Counted from the first letter of the stretch, positions 1-7,706 are shown. The stretch is DNA of 12,443 nucleotides from Phoronis ovalis (GCA_028565635.1 JAOXYB010045115.1:1-12443); one strand, 5' to 3'. Notes: generated from the sequence alone by a model not told the origin. Made by a program: numbers and translations.

Positions 1-24
1 ATATACAGTAACTATGTTTTTTAG

Positions 25-94
25 TTTCCGTGAAGCAGTCGCTGAGTTTATGACAGAACGTTTCGAAACAAATGAACAGCTTAGTGCCGATAAT
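25..94 (+). CDS. ACCS-like exon A (first in window)
   Basis: Acceptor TTTTTTAG ends at 24 and the donor GTAAGT starts at 95. The exon opens with the last base of a split codon, then reads FREAVAEFM...LSADN (residues 1-23). This is the helix before the cofactor-binding loop in ACCS-type enzymes, where FREA(L/V)AEF is a conserved block. The frame stays open into the intron by chance to about 298; the conserved protein stops at the donor. It ends in phase 0. Confidence 0.85.
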
Positions 95-3000
95 GTAAGT
101 ATCATTGACCATGCAAAATATAAAGAATTCAAAATTTCAATTTATTCCTACTCATTTAAGTATCATTTATTCTTGACAATTTTCGAAAATATTTTTAAAA
201 TCAGTCCTGCCTCCACAGATGATGTGGATATAAATTTGAAAACTTCTTTGTCTAACTTTCATTTTATTTATAAACTTTTTGAGTTGATACATTTTTAATA
301 ATGCTATTTGTAAACAACCGGTGCACGAATACCTGCTACAGCTGTAAAAACCAGAGCAACACTATTTTTAACCCCAATGGACAAAGTCCAGTGTTCTGTA
401 TGGCTTTGTGTCCACGTCAGAAGTTGTTGCAAAAAACAACTGGACGAATTTCTTTCATATTTGGTACAAATATTTTATAAGTCACGGCGATGCAGGTTGA
501 ACGATTTTGACCAGATCCAATATGACCGACTATTGGTAGCCATATTTGTTGTTTGTTCATTAAACTAATTTTACAATAAAGCGGGCCGGACATCATTGCA
601 TGTTCACAATTATTAGACACTATCGGAACGTAAACGTGATGCGCGTTAACGATTTTATGATTAAATCTATTATGGCCGACTAGCGATTTTTTGTTTGTTT
701 TGATCATTGTAAGAAAATGGGGACATGATGTACATCAAATGATGTTGTGATCATATTTGCTATGGCCAAGTGACAACCATATTGGTTTGCCATTAATATA
801 TTCCTGAGACGTTGCAACCGCGTTACAATAACTCAGTTATAGATACTTAGTACATGGGAACATGAAGTACCGTCAAGCAATTTTATTGTCGGATCGACCA
901 ATATGACCGAATGCCTAAGTATATCTTGATAACTACGTTCCAAATCATGCATGCATATTTCATGGGACTGCGTAGCAAATAATTATATAAACTTTGCCCT
1001 TGACATAGATCTTTAAGGTCAAACAACGCGAACATATAGTACATTTCAACTTTAAAAAATCTCGTATAATATATATCATGTGTAAAAGTACGTACTTAGT
1101 TAGAATACGTCTCTTATTTTAATGAAGCTTTGGTTTGAGATATCAGTATCAGCCCAAATTTAACAGTCACTAGGTTGCTAATTTGTGACGAAACAATGGA
1201 TTTCTTCAACCAAAACTCTTTTTTCGAAAATTGACCATACTTTTAAAATTGCAGTGTCAGTTATCCCTACTATAAATTACAGTTGCATACATAAAAGAAC
1301 CTTTTTACTATCTTTAATATAAGTTATCAAGTGACAGAAATTTCATTAGAATTGGTAGCTAAGTTGTATGCCATGATTGCGTCTGTGATCAATGATGAAA
1401 TGTTTGCTGCTCATTCATCATAGCACATCTTAACTGTTTTCCATCCATCAATTTTCACAGTTTCTCATGGCACGTACTTAGTAGTGTGTCAACTTGTATT
1501 ACACATGTAGATTTGTTTTAGATTGTTATACAACCAGGCGTCACATCCCTGTTGGACAGCATATCTTTTGCACTAGCAGGCAGTTCAGGTAAGTCGTGAC
1601 AGTTACTAGTGCTAGCTCTCTATTGTGAGGATCATAATCAAAGTTGCCCTACAATATTATTTCACCTTTTACAGTCGTTTAATTTTTACCATTGTATCTG
1701 TGTTTGCTTGTAACTAGCATGATTATGTCATGGAGTTAATATATCAATGATTGATCTGACAGTTTTACTTTTTTCATACAATGATATCAAGAAATAAATC
1801 GTTTTAGCAATGAAATAAAAATGTTTAAAATTTGACTGAAAATCCCGGCTTTTAAATATTGCTAAATATTAGGTCTAGTTACAGAGTTACATAATAAATC
1901 GGTACTTTTAAACGCAATCTGAGTCCTATACTTTGATCTAGTACTTTAATTTGAAAAAAATGTACCAGTATATACAAATTGTCTCCAGACTGTGGCCAAG
2001 TCTATGTTATAACATATACTGGAATTCAAATAGGTATCAACTGGAAAGTCATGATAGATCGAAGCCAGCAAAATTGAATTCGAAACATTTGAATCCTTCG
2101 AAACTGACAGGGATGGTCAATATATTTGACAATTTCAATTTAACGTTACAGTGGCTTCATTTGTTAGTACTACTGCTTTTGTTTTTCATTACAGAAGTAT
2201 TTCTGTGTCCAAGCCCTTATTATACCAGAATTAAAAATGACACAGGTGAAAAGAGCCAAGTTGCAATATTTGATATCCCGCTTACTAGTAAGGTACAGCC
2301 AATAACTATAATCATTACGATATCGATCTATCTGAAATAGCAATACTTTCAATTTACAATGCAATGACACCATATCTGCACAATAAGCCAGTAAACATGT
2401 ATCATATAGTATTATCTTAGATAAGTGAGTTAATCTTGAGTTAATCTTGAGATGTATAACGCATATATATATCTATTCTAATGTTTCTCTGACCACGTCA
2501 GAGTAATTTCAATTTCAAATGTCAGTTGCCTTTCTAAGTGTTTAGAAAGAAAAAGAACGATCCTTGAGAACCTCAATTTGGAGTCCAATAATGAAAAAGG
2601 AATAATTTCCTTTCTCCTTATTCGTGTTTGATCCGAATAAGGAAAGGGGAAATAATTATAGTCGGTTCAAAATGGTTCCTTTTTCCGTATTCGTATTAAA
2701 ATCGAGAAGGAAAAGAGAAATTTCCTTTATCCTTATTCGTATCAAACTCGACTAAGGAGAAAGAAAATTACTTCTTTTTCCTTATTGAATAAGGAAAAAG
2801 GAAAAAGAAAAAAGGAACCAACTTAATTGACATACATGTACTTTTCAAACTATGACAACAGAGTTACTGGAAACAACGAAATCAGATTTGGTATATAAAG
2901 TACACAATTAATTTTCACCATCAGCTTCAATTAAAATAAATCCTTTTATATTATCTTACCTGACTTTTCGATGAAATATTTTCCATGCAGTCGCCAGTCG

Positions 3001-6000
3001 GAGAAATTATATGTTTCTAGCCAACAATTAATTTTTCGTGTTGGCATGGCCAATAAACATTTTTCTAAAGATGATTGTATGTCACCTGGTGAGGAAGCTG
3101 GACCCAGCACTGCAGGCTTCCCCTGCATAAAAGAATCCCATAATTTTTCTTCGGATTTCCCGCCAATTCCCCCTGGTGGTCTACTGTAATCACACCAAAG
3201 TTAATTGGTTAAGACTACATGAAAAATTGGGGGTATGCATGAGACATGATTATCTGTAATTAAGACTATGTACAGAAAATAATTTTCCGCGAAAAAAAAG
3301 AGTTAAGCTATTTAATAGAGGACAATACGTTACAAATGAGGAGGATGGAGAAAACAATTGTATCATTTATTATACTATTCTATACAATCATGTACGTTAG
3401 TCAAGACCATGTTTTTCCTGTAAGCATTTGGTGGAGTTATAAATTTCCTTCACTATAATCTATAAATATTACACATGACCATAAGGCATAACTTTAACCC
3501 ATTCTTCACTGATTTTAAAAACATGTTTTGTTGATTTCTGTTGTAGTTAGAGGAAGGTGATACAAAGCCATTTCAACTAACACTTAGCAAAATAAAGAAA
3601 GCTTACAAGGACGCATGTTCTAAAGGTTTAGTTGTTCGAGGCATTGTACTTATTAACCCTCATAACCCGCTGGGCTGTATCTACGCACCAGAACTACTGG
3701 CAGATATTCTCAATTTTGCTACAAGGTAGTACAAACCTGGGCACAAGAATCAATACGTTATTTGTTGTCATGTGTACACTGTTTTTCTTTCAGTTGTCTT
3801 AGTTTATGATGCCACTCACTTTATGAAATGCTTTGCGAAACTATGCCACTGGATGGCAGGAGAATGTCTTCTATGCCCGCTTCTATGCCTATGCCTGTGC
3901 CTGTGTCTGTGTCTGTGTCTGTGTCTGTGTCTGTGTCTGTGGCTGTGGCTGTGGCTGTGGCTGTGGCTGTGGGAATGCTGTGATGTAGTGGTATTTCGCT
4001 TGTGACGTCACACTTTGTAGATGAGCACATTAGTTTCCAAACTTGGAAGGCCAGAACTGGTGGCTACACCCATAAGTGAGCGCGGGCTCTCTTTGGGTTT
4101 TGCGTACGCATTAGTACGCATTACAGTCTACTATTTCACTGGGCTATTGATTTACCCTGTCTTGCTAATTCGGTTCAGCCTAAACATTTTATGCAATTTC
4201 ATACTTAGAGTATATATACTGCCATTCTTCTCGCTTTGCATTGTGGTACTAAGCACACTTAATTATGTGCAGTGAACACACTTAATTATGTGCAATTACC
4301 CCGGAATTACCCTTAAGCTTCAACTCATCTTCGTGGAGCAGTTGCAAAGTGTAGGACTATCTGTAGCAATGAGTGAAAAGGTGCTGGGTTCGTTTCCTAG
4401 CAGCAGGGACACAATATAACAGGTATACTCGAAGAGTGATCGATGAGTGAGTGCGTGTCATTATAAACAGTTGTTAATAGAGGTTTAAGAATATTATAAA
4501 GGTCACCGGAAGAAAGTTGCAAGGTAAGTACTATAAAACAGCTTCATTTCCTCTTTTTTAACTGTTTTTTTTTACATTTCTTAATAAACCACTATATAAT
4601 ACCTTCAACCTGTTGAAGTTTTAGTGTATTAAGAAGAAGAAGAATTAACACAGTGGAGTTGTCGCGATATAAAAACAAGTCGACAACTCGACAATACGCT
4701 GTTTTTATAAAAAAGGCATGTTGTCAAGTTGGTACAGCGAGGCGATAACTTGACATGCAACAATGATGAGTATAATAGCTCAGTTCAAAATGACTTAGCA
4801 TGAAAACTAGAATTTGCAATCCTCTCTTGAATGCTTCATCCAACTCTGCAATCTACATTTTTGTTAATCATGAGACAACTTTTATGCGGTAAGTTGTGCA
4901 CTTTGGTTATTATAACTATTATAACATTAAATAGTGCAATTATATTCATATGTTAAAGAACTTGCATGGATAGTTTTTAATCATATTTAAATGTGATTTT
5001 CAGTCATAAACTTCATGTGATTTCTGATGAGATTTATGCGTTGTCAGTATATGATAGAAGTGTCAAGTTTACAAGCGTCCTTGCTTTGCCGTCTCTTCCT
5101 GATCCCGATCGAACCCATGTTCTTTGGGGATTTAGTAAGGTATGTACCTCCCTACTGCTTTGTCCAGAAATACTCTGTAGTCAACGTACATCAAGACAGC
5201 AGATAGCAGCCGACAGATGTCTGCTAGAAATCGTCAAGTTATCAGGCAACAGATAGCAGATGACTCGGAAGCACCCAATGAGGATAATTTTTTATGGCTT
5301 TACATAGCAAACCATCATATTTTTTTTACATGTTTCATGCTTAGATAAACCATTTGGTAACGTAGCATGGAAGGCCATACCTGTTACCCACTCACCAGCA
5401 AGCTGAATGTTTTACATTCACCAGCCAGCTAAAAAATTCGGGGAACTCTATCTGCCAGCTGAAATTGCAAAAACAGATGTTGTTAATGGGGTTTTGCGCT
5501 TAAATAAATAATTTAATGGTATTGATGTGGAAAATCAGATCTGTTTCCCATTACCAGCTGGATGAACTGTTTAAGGTTTGCCAGTCATCCAGACTCGTCT
5601 GGGGAACAGTTATTGTGGGGAATAGACTCGATGGGTACTTTCGATGTCTGCTACAAATTGTCTGCTGGCAGACATCTGCGAAACTGTCAAGTTAGCAGAC
5701 AGGAGCTGCCTGCTAGAAAACGTCAGGTGAATTAGCGAACAACAGACGATCTGTTTGGTTAACAGACAGCAGATGTCTGCTAGGCAGCAGTAGCAGACAG
5801 CAACTGAGATGTCTGCTAGAAATTGTCTGACGCGGGATATACTTTAGTTAGTATTTCAGCATATATACCATCAGCTGTGTAACAGAAAGCTGTGGCATTA
5901 ATTTTATCTCTAATTTTAAATTTAAAAAATGCGTGTGATTTATCAATTTCTTTTAGGATTTCGGTTTATCAGGTTTACGATGCGGCGTGTTGCATTCTTC

Positions 6001-7706
6001 AAACAAGGACTTGGTTCAATTCTACGCTATGACTGGACTCTTCACAAATGTGCCTTTTATTGTTCACCAACTTTTGGAAAATCTTATCAGAGACAAAGGT
6101 AAAGTTTGAAATATCCCTTGACTAAACATTTGATGAATTTATTTGTTAGTCTTAAAATACTTAAAATTAGTTAAACCTTACAGCATAACTATATTATACG
6201 CTGTCTTTTAATTGTAAGTATAATAATTTATGGAAAATAAAGTTGCATGACTTATATATATAGAGAGCTGTTACTTCATCAGAATGCACTAGCATGAATA
6301 ATCTATGAACATCCACTCTGCTTGCTTGTAAACATTGTTGGACTACGACAGCAACGTTGTCATCAGCTGGGTAGCTCCATGTTCACTGAAGGTTTCCGTC
6401 CTTTCCCGCTGCAAGACCTTCTCGGATGGCGGACCCTTTGCTCTAAAGGGAGACTTATTCAACTGTAATATGGTCATTGTTTCTATTTTCAGAATGGTTA
6501 GATGCTGTGTATTTCCCTACGTTGTGGTATACTATGAAAGACAATTATCAACTGATGGCAACTGGTCTTTCCAATTTAAATATACCCATCCATCAAGACT
6601 GCGGACAGGCTACTTGTTTCATATGGGCAAATTTTTCAGAGGTACACCTGTTTTTAACCTATACATAAATTAATAAAAATATATTAAAAGATTGGTTTTC
6701 TTTCTAGATGACATATACATTTTATATAAAGCTGTATCAGTATTACTTTATTTTGGGTTTGGACTGCATCGGCATACTCCAGTTAATTGTAATATAGAAT
6801 ATTGACTTTTAATCCTAGGACTATACTGTTCCTCAACAATCTTATTAGTATCATCATTCCTCATTATAGTCTTTTTCATTTGATTTTCTTTTAGTTTATT
6901 GAATCACATTCGAAAGAAGCTGAACAGGGTCTTTTTGTCAAATTTCTTGAAGCTGGAGTTTACATGGTACCGGGCTCTGAATTGTTCTGTCAGGAATATG
7001 GATGGTTCAGAATAACATTTACTTATCCACCAGAGCATATAAGAGCAGGTATAGAGAATTATTTCTTTGATGCAATACTTTTTCTCAAAAGTATCAATGT
7101 GGTATAGTAGAGCTGAGTGGTGTATTTTAATTTGTCGGCAAATTCATGTGCTTCAGGGCTCTTCCATATGGCAGTACTTAAAGCTGCTGAAATTGTTCGA
7201 TTATGTTTCTGCATTATATACTTTCTTAACCTATAATTACACGTCCTAGTATTTGAACGTTTTACTAATACTTGCTTTTAAAAACCACTTTTTATGAAAA
7301 TGCTTGATTTTTGGTTGTCATTTAGGATTGACAGCCATTTTTGAAAAATCAGTCCAGGAACAATAGCTGTACCAAACTTGGTAATTGTTTTAAAGGTGAT
7401 TTTCAAAAAGACTAAATTTGTTTGAAATATCTATAGTATAGCTAGTGGATGGCTTCACAGGCCTGGTATGTATTCTGACGTCAACTCTAGTAGAACAGTT
7501 TACAACTTGGGTTATTATAGCAATGCTAAAACTTGTTGTGTATCAACATGTTCATTATCTAACTGGTTGACTTCGTTATTTTATGTAGGTTATGTACATA
7601 ACTAGCTGTTTTCTTTTATGTAGCCGTTGCACGTATAGAAAGCGTACTAAAGCAAATGAAAGCAAAACGACTGGACATGATTGGAATGGAGCAAACTAGG
7701 TGTTGA
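25..7706 (+). CDS. ACCS-like: ACC synthase-like PLP-dependent aminotransferase (class I/II), 3' part, nine exons
   Basis: Joined exons are 25-94, 1522-1588, 2195-2292, 3547-3725, 5004-5139, 5957-6098, 6493-6641, 6895-7048 and 7624-7706. They give 358 complete residues plus a stop, with consistent phases and GT/AG at every intron. Seen, numbering from the first full codon: SPYY (52-55), NPHNPLG (115-121; N118 is the usual cofactor-contacting Asn), SDEIY (145-149; D146 should pair with the pyridine nitrogen, Y149 with the PLP O3'), FSK (K183, Schiff-base lysine), GLRCG (R191, phosphate binding) and GWFR (R319, substrate carboxylate). Known: family members are cytosolic PLP-fold dimers of about 450-500 residues, so roughly the first 100 residues lie off the left edge. 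Animal ACCS proteins share the fold with plant ACC synthases, but human ACCS is not known to make ACC, so the reaction here is undetermined and could be an aminotransferase or a beta-lyase. The complete catalytic set and open frame argue for a working gene. The exact orthology group is less certain than the superfamily. Confidence 0.9.
95..1521 (+). other. Intron 1 of the ACCS-like gene
   Basis: AT-rich, 1427 bases, with no conserved coding block on either strand. ORFs of 60-96 codons within it have no protein-like motifs and overlap a diverged repeat (500-910). The rest is unremarkable. Confidence 0.7.
500..910. repeat. Diverged repeat of about 150 bp in intron 1
   Basis: AACGATTTT, followed by (A)TATGRCCGACTA and a TTTGTTGTTTGTT-like tail, occurs at 500-560 and again at 648-705, an offset of 148 bases. 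The 13-mer CCAATATGACCGA at 517-529 recurs exactly at 898-910. The copies are too diverged to define full unit borders. Confidence 0.4.
1522..1588 (+). CDS. ACCS-like exon B, PLP phosphate-binding loop
   Basis: Acceptor TTTTAG ends at 1521 and the donor GTAAGT starts at 1589. It encodes IVIQPGVTSLLDSISFALAG and two serines (residues 24-45), matching the family segment of a beta strand followed by a glycine-containing loop and helix that cups the PLP phosphate. It is too short for ordinary ORF detection. It was found because it fills the expected gap in phase 0 and ends with one base that completes a Glu codon with the next exon. Confidence 0.82.
1589..2194 (+). other. Intron 2 of the ACCS-like gene
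   Basis: 606 bases, AT-rich, with a normal donor (GTAAGT) and acceptor (TTACAG). I see no repeat or nested coding sequence in it. The stop-free run before exon C is not family-like sequence. Confidence 0.7.
2195..2292 (+). CDS. ACCS-like exon C, SPYY block
   Basis: Acceptor TTACAG ends at 2194 and the donor GTACAG starts at 2293. It encodes the split Glu then VFLCPSPYYTRI... ending LTSK (residues 46-78). PSPYY corresponds to the family P-T-P-Y-Y block near the active site. The reading frame happens to be open leftwards into the intron, with a leucine-rich stretch that is not conserved family sequence. It ends in phase 0 and joins directly to LEEGDTKPFQ in the next exon. Confidence 0.85.
2601..2819. 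repeat. Tandem array of four hairpins with CTTATTCG arms
   Basis: Four successive inverted repeats follow each other. Arms 2606-2624 and 2634-2652 flank a 9-base loop, with pairing extending outward. Arms near 2674-2693 and 2702-2720 flank an 8-base loop. Arms 2721-2739 and 2748-2768 flank an 8-base loop. Arms 2770-2786 and 2787-2807 have no loop. Left arms resemble TTTCCTTTNTCCTTATTCG and right arms are its complement. The last three also sit inside an outer GGTTCC...GGAACC pair (2674-2819). Confidence 0.75.
2960..3183 (-). CDS. Candidate internal exon of an unidentified gene on the opposite strand
   Basis: On the minus strand an open block of 74 codons is bounded by an acceptor TGATTACAG (ending at 3184) and a strong donor CAG|GTAAGA (from 2959). 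It begins RPPGGIGGKSEEKLWDSF, passes through SSPGDIQSSLEKCLLAMP and ends RLHGKYFIEKSG. It enters with one base of a split codon and leaves after one base. The composition is protein-like and richer in GC than the flanks. I do not recognise the family. No partner exons on this strand were found nearby, so it may be a nested gene, a relic, or chance; the complementary strand is also open here. Confidence 0.4.
3547..3725 (+). CDS. ACCS-like exon D, NPHNPLG block
   Basis: Acceptor TGTTGTAG ends at 3546 and the donor GTAGTA starts at 3726. It encodes LEEGDTKPFQLTLSKIKKAY through GIVLINPHNPLG to LNFAT (residues 79-137), then two bases of a Ser codon. TKPFQLT and NPHNPLG are hallmark segments of animal ACCS-type proteins. 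The second Asn of NPHNP is the residue that hydrogen-bonds the PLP O3' in the superfamily. Confidence 0.92.
3883..3972. repeat. Hexamer satellite, 15 units of CTGTGN
   Basis: The units run in blocks: two CTATGC, one CTGTGC, six CTGTGT, then six CTGTGG. Being a multiple of three, the array keeps frames open on both strands (Leu-Cys/Leu-Trp repeats on plus, Thr-Ala/Thr-Asp on minus). This explains the spurious ORFs at 3772-4030. Confidence 0.95.
4254..4294. repeat. Near-palindromic 18-mer duplicated in tandem
   Basis: CACACTTAATTATGTGCA occurs exactly at 4254-4271 and 4277-4294, a 23-base period. Each copy is close to its own reverse complement around TTAATTA. Confidence 0.85.
4331..4420 (+). 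mobile_element. tRNA-derived SINE-like head (A box and B box)
   Basis: TGGAGCAGTTG at 4334-4344 resembles a Pol III A box, and GGTTCGTTTCC at 4387-4397 differs by one base from the B-box consensus GGTTCGANTCC. The 53-base spacing suits a tRNA-like promoter. The acceptor stem cannot be closed into a functional cloverleaf, so a SINE relic is more likely than a tRNA gene. The outer borders are not determined. Confidence 0.4.
4656..4760. repeat. Cluster of three inverted repeats
   Basis: GAGTTGTCG (4656-4664) pairs perfectly with 4681-4689. TATAAAAACA (4668-4677) pairs perfectly with 4700-4709, interleaved with the first pair. TGTCAAGTT (4722-4730) pairs with 4747-4755, extending to GCATGT/ACATGC with a three-base bulge. 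GTCGACAACT/TTGTCAAGTT motifs recur. It is probably a fragment of a non-autonomous DNA element. Confidence 0.6.
5004..5139 (+). CDS. ACCS-like exon E, SDEIY and catalytic lysine
   Basis: Acceptor TTTTCAG ends at 5003 and the donor GTATGT starts at 5140. After one base completing Ser138 it encodes HKLHVISDEIYALSVYDRSV and on to LPDPDRTHVLWGFSK (residues 139-183). SDEIY carries the pyridine-binding Asp and its partner Tyr. The final codon AAG at 5137-5139 is the Schiff-base lysine, immediately followed by the intron. LPDPDRTHV(L/M)W is characteristic of animal ACCS rather than generic aminotransferases. Confidence 0.93.
5190..5262. repeat. AGCAGACAT-type repeat, left block in intron 5
   Basis: It contains CAGATAGCAG, GATGTCTGCTAGAAATCGTC, AAGTTATCAG and CAGATAGCAGATGAC. 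The same words recur in the right block at 5640-5832. ORF 4993-5256 runs into it past the exon E donor and is not real beyond 5139. Confidence 0.65.
5640..5832. repeat. AGCAGACAT-type repeat, right block in intron 5
   Basis: GATGTCTGCTA occurs at about 5645, 5776 and 5810 in this block. Variants CTGCCTGCTAGAAAACGTC and GATGTCTGCTAGAAATTGTC, and the inverted form GCAGACATCTGC near 5669, make it a scrambled family of short direct and inverted units. The left block (5190-5262) is separated by about 380 unrelated bases rich in CCAGCTG words (5395-5570). Confidence 0.65.
5957..6098 (+). CDS. ACCS-like exon F, DFGLSGLRCG block
   Basis: Acceptor TTCTTTTAG ends at 5956 and the donor GTAAAG starts at 6099. 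It encodes DFGLSGLRCGVLHSSNKDLV through LLENLIRDK (residues 184-230), plus the first base of a Glu codon. With the preceding FSK it rebuilds the SK-D-F/L-G-x-x-G-x-R signature around the catalytic lysine. R191 is the expected PLP-phosphate arginine. Confidence 0.92.
6335..6475. other. GC-richer block in intron 6, identity unknown
   Basis: This stretch is clearly richer in G+C than the flanking intron and is open on the plus strand (SWVAPCSLKVSVLSR, KTFSDGGPFALKG). It has no credible acceptor and donor pair of its own and runs out of frame into exon G. It may be a relic of a repeat or a decayed coding fragment. Confidence 0.3.
6493..6641 (+). CDS. ACCS-like exon G, small-domain segment
   Basis: Acceptor TATTTTCAG ends at 6492 and the donor GTACAC starts at 6642. 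It encodes the split Glu then WLDAVYFPTLWYTMKDNYQL through CGQATCFIWANFSE (residues 231-280). The helix and the G-x-x-x-x-F-(I/V)-W-x block are the usual start of the carboxy-terminal domain. Two other overlapping frames across this exon are shadows. Confidence 0.9.
6895..7048 (+). CDS. ACCS-like exon H, substrate-carboxylate arginine
   Basis: Acceptor TTCTTTTAG ends at 6894 and the donor GTATAG starts at 7049. It encodes FIESHSKEAE through GVYMVPGSELFCQEYGWFRI (residues 281-331). The V-x-(M/L)-x-P-G-x-x-F and GWFR blocks are standard for class I/II aminotransferases, and R319 should bind the substrate alpha-carboxylate. Confidence 0.92.
7049..7623 (+). other. Intron 8 of the ACCS-like gene
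   Basis: 575 AT-rich bases. The 60-codon ORF starting at 7067 has no recognisable motif. I see nothing else in it. Confidence 0.7.
7624..7706 (+). CDS. ACCS-like terminal coding exon
   Basis: Acceptor TTTTATGTAG ends at 7623. The exon completes an Ala codon and encodes VARIESVLKQMKAKR, ending MEQTRC and TGA at 7704-7706 (residues 332-358). The first part matches the final helix of the family; the last dozen residues are a variable tail. The phase fits the preceding exon exactly. Confidence 0.85.

Larger units (their letters stand above)
3726..5003 (+). other. Intron 4 of the ACCS-like gene
   Basis: 1278 bases that hold the hexamer satellite, the duplicated 18-mer, the SINE-like head and the inverted repeat cluster, listed separately. 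No nested coding exon is supported. Confidence 0.7.

Noticed and set aside
14-298. ORF of 94 codons as a separate small gene
   Set aside because: The first 70 bases are an aminotransferase exon with flanking splice sites; the rest is AT-rich intron read-through.
417-707. Minus-strand 96-codon ORF
   Set aside because: It lies over the diverged intron 1 repeat, with no domain-like pattern and no splice sites that would join it to anything.
1951-2340. Continuous 129-codon frame running through exon C with a leucine-rich stretch, as an alternative start for the aminotransferase
   Set aside because: Only 2195-2292 is conserved family sequence and it is bounded by a clear acceptor and donor. The upstream run begins with TTG, lacks family similarity, and the phase from exon B joins exactly at 2195.
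2971-3189. Plus-strand 72-codon ORF opposite the candidate minus exon
   Set aside because: No acceptor/donor pair supports it on the plus strand, whereas the minus frame has both; it is treated as the shadow.
3772-4030. Plus and minus ORFs with Leu-Cys/Leu-Trp and Thr-Ala/Thr-Asp repeats
   Set aside because: They are opened by the hexamer satellite, whose unit length is a multiple of three.
4331-4420. Functional tRNA gene
   Set aside because: A- and B-box-like words are present but no acceptor stem or anticodon arm could be paired; a SINE head fits better.
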